DNA of 64,000 bases from Strigamia acuminata (taxonomy: Eukaryota; Arthropoda; Chilopoda; Geophilomorpha; Linotaeniidae), in contig OX442315.1 in the NCBI GenBank assembly GCA_949358305.1, positions 11,744,427 through 11,808,426 on the forward strand, in the 5' to 3' direction. The position numbers and the translations under genes are program-made. Under the pieces are notes generated by a model, which saw only the letters and a program-made list of their open reading frames with translations, was not told the origin of the DNA and searched no databases. Shown in pieces: positions 59,101 to 64,000 of this stretch; position 1 is the first letter of the stretch, and every line of letters starts with the position of its first letter.

Positions 59101-59242
59101 AAGTGAGGGTGACGTTTTTTGAGTCACAGAAGCCGCATTACGTCACTTCCCCTGACAGCCCAGACGATTTGGATTTACCCATCATGGCCACCCCTTCACC
59201 CACACAGGAAGAGGACAAACCCGGATATCTTCGGCAAGAAAG
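32181..59242 (+). CDS. Protein with two PP1-docking (RVxF) motifs, long introns, 3' partial
   Basis: Three coding exons in one phase-consistent chain (2, 2, 2): 32181-32278, 38747-38872 and 59072-59242. They give 131 residues with introns of 6.5 kb and 20.2 kb. The first motif RVSF (residues 33-36) sits after KHPSLK and is followed by GSSKGSMVETLIYDHPLPEE. The second, RVTF (87-90), sits after PLSKV and is followed by FESQKPHYVTSPDSPDDLD. Both fit the RVxF consensus that docks regulatory proteins on protein phosphatase 1. The rest is acidic, Ser/Pro-rich and probably disordered. I do not recognise the family. Excellent splice sites and unbroken frames support the exons. Further exons must lie downstream; a candidate at 63869 fits the phase. 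An alternative first exon at 52561 joins exon 3 in frame. Confidence 0.72.
32540..33140. repeat. Dispersed TAGGCCTAAAAT repeats
   Basis: A short motif TAGGCCTAA with variable spacers recurs many times in the first intron of the PP1-motif gene. It is not a strict tandem array. The frame on the - strand across it has no coding character. Confidence 0.6.
34632..34892. mobile_element. MITE with AATACC termini and about 26-bp imperfect inverted repeats
   Basis: The left end reads AATACCGTATTTTATCGATT and the right end is its inverted counterpart with a few mismatches, both continuing into AAGAGYC. Inside are the inverted TTCGTTCGT/ACGAACGAA runs. There is no coding capacity. Part of the same family recurs at 37808-37947. 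Confidence 0.65.
35100..35275. mobile_element. Tc1/mariner (pogo/Tigger-like) MITE
   Basis: It starts CAGTAGACCTTTGTTGTAAC after a TA and ends with a diverged inverted form (GTTATAATGAGGTTTGACACTG cut to its core GTTATAATGAGG). Internal GTTATAACGAAAG/GTTATAACAAA runs are typical of such elements. It interrupts a tandem repeat whose GAATGCCCA units continue on both sides. Confidence 0.55.
35300..35500. repeat. About 20-bp tandem repeat
   Basis: Roughly nine copies of a unit like GGAGAATGCCTATTTTTCTA occur. One unit is separated from the rest by the MITE at 35100-35275. Confidence 0.75.
36486..36690. repeat. 38-bp minisatellite, five copies
   Basis: Units begin GACAATGAATTGTGAACAAC and end GTTTCCGTAACAAT. 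Two alleles of the middle (CAATAG or CAATTG) alternate. The frames open on the - strand here are products of the repeat. Confidence 0.9.
37774..37947. repeat. Perfect 34-bp palindrome plus partial MITE copy
   Basis: Positions 37774-37807 are a perfect palindrome with half-site AAATACGGTACTCTCAG. The following 140 bp include a stretch like the 34632-34892 element (GAAAATACGGTATTCTTG and CGCGGCTACAATTCGA). It may be a fold-back junction of two element ends. Confidence 0.7.
39350..40122. mobile_element. Non-autonomous pogo/Tigger-like element
   Basis: The left end contains AGTCCCCTACATACGAAC and the right end the exact inverse GTTCGTATGTAGGGGACT followed by AACTG and TA. The right terminus thus reads CAGTTAGTCCCC inward, the style of pogo/Tigger termini. 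The 773 bp include an 88-codon frame at 39476 that shows no transposase motif. Confidence 0.55.
42518..42564. repeat. ATATT microsatellite
   Basis: About nine pentanucleotide repeats occur in the second intron of the PP1-motif gene. Confidence 0.95.
44060..44300 (+). promoter_or_regulatory. CpG-rich island ending in a splice donor
   Basis: A GC-rich block (CCCGCCGCCGCCCC) ends at TATTCTAG followed by GTGAGT, a near-consensus donor. It could be a non-coding first exon of a further isoform of the enclosing gene. The open frame through it ends in phase 1, which does not match exon 3, so no coding role can be claimed. Confidence 0.25.
44301..46023. other. Intron DNA without recognisable gene
   Basis: T-rich then mixed unique sequence. 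An 88-codon frame at 45303 has ordinary chance composition. I see nothing else. Confidence 0.5.
46024..46160. mobile_element. hAT-like terminal fragment
   Basis: It starts CAGTGGTTCCCAAACTTTTT and continues into GGCGCCCTG-type sequence, like the ends of the hAT MITEs at 56711 and 57367. I could not find the opposite terminus or a target duplication, so the right boundary is approximate. Confidence 0.45.
47190..47665. mobile_element. Inverted-repeat element rich in CATTTTAGCGA
   Basis: The left half repeats CATTTTAGCGA and the right half its inverse TCGCTAAAATG; CGAATTTATTT on the right mirrors AATTTATCGG on the left only loosely. The centre carries GGTTAGGTTCGCGGG with a run of nine G and CCCCCTTGTTAG, similar to a segment at 63175-63240. 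It is a probable foldback element with uncertain ends. Confidence 0.5.
47666..52259. other. Intron DNA without recognisable gene
   Basis: Unique sequence of mixed composition. It includes a pogo-like remnant (GTTATAATGAGGCTCGAC, near 48760) and short TTAATTTTAAGCCAAAAAAA repeats at 51410-51450. No frame shows a recognisable domain. Confidence 0.5.
52260..52560 (+). promoter_or_regulatory. Putative internal promoter of the PP1-motif gene
   Basis: A CpG-rich block inside the 20-kb intron contains an NRF-1-like site (CGCGCATGCGTG, 52441-52452) and leads into the alternative first coding exon. An in-frame TGA at 52534-52536 precedes the ATG. Confidence 0.4.
52561..52592 (+). CDS. Alternative first coding exon (MVLHEAISPM) of the PP1-motif gene
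   Basis: The ATG has a strong context (GTTGCCATGG). Ten codons plus two bases run to CG followed by GTAAGG, a good donor. The exon ends in phase 2, exactly what exon 3 at 59072 requires; the joined codon becomes Arg and the frame continues NNTNSKPLSK and on to the second RVxF motif. The resulting isoform would lack the first motif. It is short and unconfirmed, but promoter context, start context, donor and phase all agree. Confidence 0.5.
53000..53500. repeat. About 60-bp degenerate repeat, then about 50-bp repeat
   Basis: Units share AATTAGGGTCTAAAATTATT and TTTAAATTTGAGCCAAATTC. Further on they change to GAGCTTACCTTTCAAATTAG. The 61-codon frame on the - strand is a by-product. Confidence 0.75.
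54050..54330. promoter_or_regulatory. GC-rich intronic block with CRE- and AP-1-like sites
   Basis: A locally GC-rich stretch within the AT-rich intron contains TGACGTCG and TGAGTCA within 20 bp (about 54149-54168) and TGACGTAA near 54243. It could be an intronic enhancer. This is motif evidence only. Confidence 0.2.
54735..55372. repeat. 20-bp minisatellite with about 240-bp higher-order period
   Basis: About 31 copies of TCACAAAATTTAGTAAAATC. Variant units (AAATCTAGCAAAATA, AAATTTTGTAAAATC, a short unit CTGAAAATTTAG) occur in the same order in two successive blocks starting near 54780 and 55020. Confidence 0.93.
55990..56245. repeat. TTTTATCGATTTTTAA-type degenerate repeats
   Basis: A loosely periodic T-rich stretch with many TATCGATT cores. 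It has no coding potential. Confidence 0.6.
56711..57003. mobile_element. hAT-type MITE with 8-bp target duplication
   Basis: Left end CAGGGGTTCCCAAACTT and diverged inverse right end AGTTTGGGAAACCTTA. Perfect 8-bp direct repeats GTCTATTC flank it (56703-56710 and 57004-57011). It has no coding capacity. Confidence 0.8.
57367..57681. mobile_element. hAT-type MITE with 8-bp target duplication (7/8)
   Basis: Left end CAGGGGTTCTCAAACTTTTT and inverse right end GTTTGAGAAACGCTG. The flanks are TAGTGTAG (57359-57366) and TAGTATAG (57682-57689). Its right subterminal CAGCTCGCGCCCCACAG resembles the element at 56711. Confidence 0.75.
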
Positions 59243-59427
59243 GTAAAGTTTGGTTGGATGCTTCACCTGGAAACATTGTATCAAGTCACATGACTTATCA
59301 ATAAGCCACTTATTGCAATTAAATTATCATTTCAGTGATGTAAATTACATCATTTCCTGTGGCTGGTAAAACATTTCAGCCACATCAGCCAATGACTTGC
59401 ATGAATTGTTGATAATTCAGATTATGA

Positions 59428-59760
59428 TACCGTATATCTGTAAATTGCGCACCCGTGCGCTATTAGAAAAAAAAATTTTTGACCTGCACGGTATTAGAGG
59501 CCCACGGACGTATCGGCAACGAGAAATACCTAAAAGTGTGACAATTGAAACTTTTTTTTATTCGTTTCGGTAATTTTCTGCCGAAACGTATGCAAAACGT
59601 GTCATTTGTCATCCTTTTTTGGCACATTTCGGGCCTCTAATTGTGTACCCGTGCGCAATTCGAGGCCCGTGCGTTATTGGCAAAAATAAAATTTGCCCCG
59701 CGCGCAATTTGAGGTCCGCGGGCTATTAGAGGCCCGCGGACACTTCGACGATATACAGTA
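59428..59760. mobile_element. GC-rich short inverted-repeat element
   Basis: Termini TACCGTATATC and GATATACAGTA form an 11-bp inverted repeat with one mismatch. The interior repeats GCGCAATTCGAGGCCCG and its inverse several times, giving strong internal pairing. Confidence 0.55.
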
Positions 59761-60540
59761 AGTCAAATAATTCATTTGACTTTGAATGAACCCAGTGTGA
59801 AAGAAAGGTACATTTAAATATAAGAAAAAAACATTGTTTAGGTCATGTGAATACTTTATTTTAAAAAATTTTAACAATTGTGGATTACACACTCCTTGTT
59901 AGTGCAAAAGGGAAATATTATTGGAACATTTTAAGCATAACAATATATAGTATATAGCATATATAGCATATATATAGCATATAGTATTTTTAGATTTATT
60001 TAAAAAAATAATTATTTGTACCACATGTTGTTTTACATGATGTTTCTTATGGTTGATTACTCAAATGTTTTTAATCACTTCTTTTTATATCTGGTATACA
60101 TAGCACATGAATATGTTTTTCCAACAATTTGAGTGGTTTTAAAAGCCATAAAATGAATTTAAAAATACATTCCTTTCATGCATAATGGCCTCTAAAGTTG
60201 GAAGAAGAGATCCCATTACATGGTCAAGTGCTCTAAGTGTTTATCTTGTTTTATTTTCACATACACTGTGCAATGAGAATATCATCCCTTTATCTCTGAG
60301 ATATTGTTTTTGATAAAATGATTTGTGCAAAGGGTTTGTTGTGACAAGATGCATCAGTGGGTTGTGGCTTTAGCAGGAATTTATGCCAATAAAACCGACT
60401 GGAGGATGACTCACCTGAGTGTTATGAGAAGCATTTTTATGAATTCTGAGAATATCTCTTTCATTAGAGGGTATGAAGCATTTGGCTGACACACATGTTT
60501 TCATTCCTTAACCATCTGTTTATATCTTAATTTGTGGTTG

Positions 60541-60744
60541 ATGGCTTTTACATTAAAGATCAAGTATGAAGAAGAGAGAGCCAGAAGAATTAGTCTAGAT
60601 AACCTTAGTCGTGAGGTCGAAGAACCGCCAACATTTGTCGAAGAGTTAAAACCATTGTTTGCAGTAGCAACTATTTGCTATACAAAGTTTCGACTTGTTA
60701 TTCAGAATTTTAAAGCCGAGTTTCCAACTTTATTCTCAGTATAG
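60541..60744 (+). CDS. Candidate exon or small ORF, unrecognised
   Basis: A 67-codon frame (from ATG) reads MAFTLKIKYEEERARRISLD and later VEEPPTFVEELKP, a charged helix-like composition unlike chance translation of AT-rich DNA. It lies downstream of exon 3 of the PP1-motif gene on the same strand. An acceptor at AAAG (60558) would give a phase-0 exon, which does not join exon 3 directly (phase 2). Confidence 0.22.
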   Translation: MAFTLKIKYEEERARRISLDNLSREVEEPPTFVEELKPLFAVATICYTKFRLVIQNFKAEFPTLFSV

Positions 60745-60840
60745 TTTGGTTTATACTAGCTGCATTTTGGAAGAGTTTGTGTTTAAAGATTGTGCTTTAT
60801 TTTGTTTATGTTACCGCGTATAATCCTATCCATGTAAGTT

Positions 60841-61336
60841 CAGGGGCGGATCTAGCCTTTTGGGGGCCCTGGGCTTGAGGTTTTTTCGGGGCCGCTGTAT
60901 CAATATATCATATATATAGTTAAATAGATACAATGACGTAAATACAGCAGTTTCCGTTCCGGAAACCACCAAATGACATCAAAGATGCCCAATGACGTAA
61001 AAAATGTCAAGAAGACGTCAAAGGATGTCAAATGACACAAAAACCGACATTATTTTTACACTTACACGTTTTATTGCTTCTTAAAACATAACATACTAGT
61101 ACAGGGGTCGGCAACCTTTTGAGACAGAAGAGCCAAAAGTTACAATTTACAAAATTTCCCAGTTTTTAAAGAGCCACTTACATTTTTGTTTCAATATTAT
61201 GGTACATTATGGTACATCGAAAGAGCCGCAGGTTGCCGACCCCTGTACTAGTACATTGCGTTGTGTCTTGAGGGCCCCCTAGAATTTGGGGGCCCTGGGC
61301 TCAAGCCCTATTTGCCCTGATGAGGATCCGCCCCTG
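60841..61336. mobile_element. hAT-type MITE (outer, carries a nested element)
   Basis: Ends CAGGGGCGGATCTAGCC and its inverse GGATCCGCCCCTG (diverged inside), with GGGGGCCCTGGGCT next to both ends. Perfect 8-bp direct repeats TGTAAGTT flank it (60833-60840 and 61337-61344). The element at 61102-61245 is inserted within it. Confidence 0.85.
61102..61245. mobile_element. hAT-type MITE nested in another (144 bp)
   Basis: Ends CAGGGGTCGGCAACCT and AGGTTGCCGACCCCTG are perfect inverted repeats, and AAGAGCC/AGAGCC motifs lie inside. Perfect 8-bp direct repeats TACTAGTA flank it (61094-61101 and 61246-61253). Confidence 0.9.
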
Positions 61337-62311
61337 TGTAAGTTTATTGAAAAAGTTAAATTGTTATTTACTCTATTAATTTGTATTCATTACGCTGTAC
61401 ATTCAAGAAGTGACATTACAACCTCAAAACACAAACACCTAAAACACTTAAAACGGCTACTTCGAGGGAAATGTATAAAGCCGAAAGCTGGTATGAATAT
61501 TAACTAAAAGTTTGCGTATGTTGGTTGGCGAAGAAACGGCCATGGAAATTACCAGGCCGGATATCAAGTAAACCACATTTCTAGAGAATCGAATTTCCTA
61601 ATTATCATATCCAGTGCAGGATGGCAGAACAAGAGATGAAATCTTTAAAAATGTGTTCATGGTTGTTAGGGACGCTTCATGCATCGTGCAGTGCCAAGCA
61701 CATTTGAGCAAAAGGAATTGTTTCAACATCTGCCTGATGTTGTAGTTAAGGCTAAATATAGATACTGGGAGATGGGACTTTCACTGCATGTCTAGAAATG
61801 TCTCTTGTCAAGGGTTCTTTAATATGAAATAAGCAAAGAATCTCTCTGAGGAATTTTGGTTTCGGTTTTTTCCAGGATAAAAGCCGAAGAGATGCATGTC
61901 TGACAGTATAGTCAGTCGTCAATCACGAGTTGAGACGAGAGAAGCAAATCTAGCTAAAGTTGACTTAACTACTTGAAAGTCAAGGATGGGATTACTGAAG
62001 TAGATGCATTCATTCCAAAACACTTGTTCTGCTGGCATGTCACCAGTTTTAGCTTAGTTCTCTTTCTGAAGCAATTGTGACACTTTTGTGAATGCACTCG
62101 TGTTAGATTGGTTAGTAAATTTTGAATCGGTTGCTTGTTATTTGACAACCGGAAGCTATGGTGCCGAACAACACCACATACACATGAAACGAGTGTCGTT
62201 GCTGCTAAAACATGGATCGATTATTATTTCAGTTCTATTTGATAAGGTTGTCCAATTAGTTTTCATCTGTGATAGCTTGAATTTATGCCAAATAAATTAC
62301 TTTGGTTAATA

Positions 62312-62802
62312 GAGAGTTTGCGGGATGCATTTTTTCCTTACAGTTAAACACTATACGGTATAAAAATAGTGTAAGGGAAAAATGATAAATTAAGTTTTTG
62401 CGGGCTGCACTTTTCCCTTATCAGTACACTATTTCAGCCAACTACTGACAGTTAGTAATTTTGGGCCTAAAAATTCAATTTGGGGGCATAAATGTGCAAA
62501 TTTCTGCATAAAATTCCATTATTATGCCTATAAAGTATGGTTTTGGGCCTAAAATTTAATTTTGGGCCTCACTTATCATTCAATCTACGTACCTATGACT
62601 GATGTGGTTTGATCGGGACAACAAAATAATCGCCATTTGCAATTGGCGGAGCTAACAATATAGTGTTCTCAATTCTGATTGGCTGCGCTATATTTTAATT
62701 TAGTGTTGAAAACGATACACTACAGATTTTTCCCTTAAGATATGGCACTAAAATAGTGTAACGTGGCACAAAATAAGGGAAAAATGCATCCCGCAAACTC
62801 TC
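62312..62802. mobile_element. MITE with 29-bp inverted repeats and TA target duplication
   Basis: The left end begins GAGAGTTTGCGGGATGCA and the right end is its inverse over 29 bp with one mismatch. TA lies on both sides (62310-62311, 62803-62804). A second inner copy of the terminal motif (TTTTTGCGGGCTGCACTTTT) lies about 80 bp inside the left end. It has no coding frame. Confidence 0.8.
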
Positions 62803-63174
62803 TATTGAGTTTGTTTTTGTTTATTTACTTTATTTTAGAATTATTAGGGCTAATGTTAGGCGTTACACAATGTACAGCCTTGGACGTAAAAAACGTCCCA
62901 GTCCAGCTTGAAGCTCACCTGCAGAATGAGTGTTTTCGGCTGTATCCACCAGGTAGTGCAAAAACTCACTGATATGTTGAGACAAATTGACATGTAATTG
63001 ATGTTGCACAATCACATCACAATAAATATCAATGTTGTGGGTGTGTGGGTGAAAAATGTTGCCCACACACCCACAATTGGTAGCAGAGGATGGTTAACAG
63101 TCCATTGACCATCTTGGGCAACTGCGACAAGCCATCCCAAGAAAATGGTACTGTTGGGTTTTTCATGTAAAATT

Positions 63175-63245
63175 TAGTAAGGTTAGGGTCAAGGGGGGCA
63201 CGGCCCCTCACTTGTTAGGAAAAAGAAAAAGAAAAACCTAAAATA
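63175..63245. repeat. Copy of a GGTTAGG...GGGGGG...CCCCT..TTGTTAGGA repeat
   Basis: The segment shares GTAAGGTTAGG, a G-run, a C-run and TTGTTAGGA with the core of the 47190-47665 element, in the same order. Confidence 0.45.
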
Positions 63246-63868
63246 TTAGTAATCGCAGTTTCCCCGAGTCGCGGTGTATTGATGTCACACTAGATGACAC
63301 GCCCTGGTGTTTGCTACTTTATGGTTACAAATTATATGATGTAATTGCTTGGAATACCATTGACAGAACAAGCAGGGAATATAGAGCAGAGTCACTTGGT
63401 TTATTATACTGTATTAGTCCAGTTAAACTATTGCTGTCAGTTTTTAAGTGATACTTCAACTAAAATAACTAATCTTGTTTGGTTTAATAGGTTATCAAGA
63501 AAACAGATGTATGTGTTATGAAAAAAAGTTAAGCAGGTGGTTGTGGTCTGCTGGTATGTTTTAATTTTAGGGGTGATTAGACTTGAGTGTTTTATTGCAC
63601 CGCATGATGTTTGAAACACTTGAAAAACCCATTAATTCTAACTTGATTTGCTCCAGAGTGATTGTAATGGAGGGGAGACAAGACCATGTGGTTAATTTAC
63701 AAACATTTTACTAATTTAATGGCATCTATGAATATTTATTACTTTCTATCGGTCTACATCTTTGAGAAATGATTTTGGAATCCCCAGTGTTGAAATCAAT
63801 TTCCCAACTATGTAATTTTAAAAAGGCAAACTCAGCAACTTGCAACACAAGCATCTCTTGATCCATAG

Positions 63869-63963
63869 GTCTATATGTGGAAAACGAGATGTCTGGAAGA
63901 AACGTCTCGACAGCGGCTTTGCCGATTTTCAGGTTTCGCTGCGTGGACTAATGGACGGTGCAG
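63869..63963 (+). CDS. Candidate fourth exon of the PP1-motif gene
   Basis: After an acceptor (CCATAG) a locally GC-rich frame begins that joins exon 3 in the required phase and reads SICGKRDVWKKRLDSGFADF and on to LMDGAG before a GT donor at 63964 (alternatively a donor at 63933). It fits in phase and composition, but a different frame of the same stretch is also open, so this is tentative. Confidence 0.33.
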
Positions 63964-64000
63964 GTGCCAGGACTTTAAATTAGCGTTTATAAATTGTTGT

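Noticed and set aside
62840-62914. Possible terminal exon after a good polypyrimidine tract, in phase with exon 3
   Set aside because: The translated 24 residues are arginine-rich and end at a stop without conserved character; another frame is equally open. The 63869 candidate fits composition better, though neither is proven.

Overview
The window is nuclear DNA of an invertebrate animal with an AT-rich genome. Genes have many short exons with GT-AG (rarely GC-AG) introns, introns run from about 50 bp to 20 kb, and short non-autonomous DNA transposons and minisatellites are abundant. I cannot place the species. The gene set is animal (SLC6 transporter, GNL2, IMP4, RPP14, PAN-domain membrane protein).

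Layout. (1) 1-9078, + strand: two tandem paralogues of a type I membrane protein. Each has a LolA-like beta-rich ectodomain, three PAN/apple-type six-cysteine modules, one transmembrane helix and a tiny tail. The first copy is cut by the window start; the second is complete (912 aa). (2) 9512-10644, - strand: a 320-aa secreted protein I do not recognise. (3) 11328-20442, - strand: a 15-exon SLC6 sodium-coupled transporter with two alternative coding first exons and large minisatellite arrays in its 5' introns. (4) 21485-22345: a higher-order simple array that mimics long ORFs on both strands. (5) 22713-24068, - strand: an intronless leucine-rich-repeat (F-box-like) gene. (6) 24714-31242: a compact ribosome/RNA-processing cluster of GNL2 (-), IMP4 (+) and RPP14 (-). 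GNL2 and IMP4 share a 262-bp divergent promoter; IMP4 and RPP14 converge with 38 bp between stop codons. (7) 32181 to the window end, + strand: a gene with very long introns (6.5 kb and 20 kb) whose first exons carry two protein phosphatase 1 docking motifs. A second promoter and coding first exon at 52561 would give an isoform lacking one motif. Its introns hold most of the DNA-transposon remnants, including a nested hAT pair with perfect 8-bp target duplications.

All gene models were built by hand from reading frame, splice-site phase and, for the tandem pair, paralogue alignment. Named functions rest on recognising conserved family sequence from memory; no search was run.
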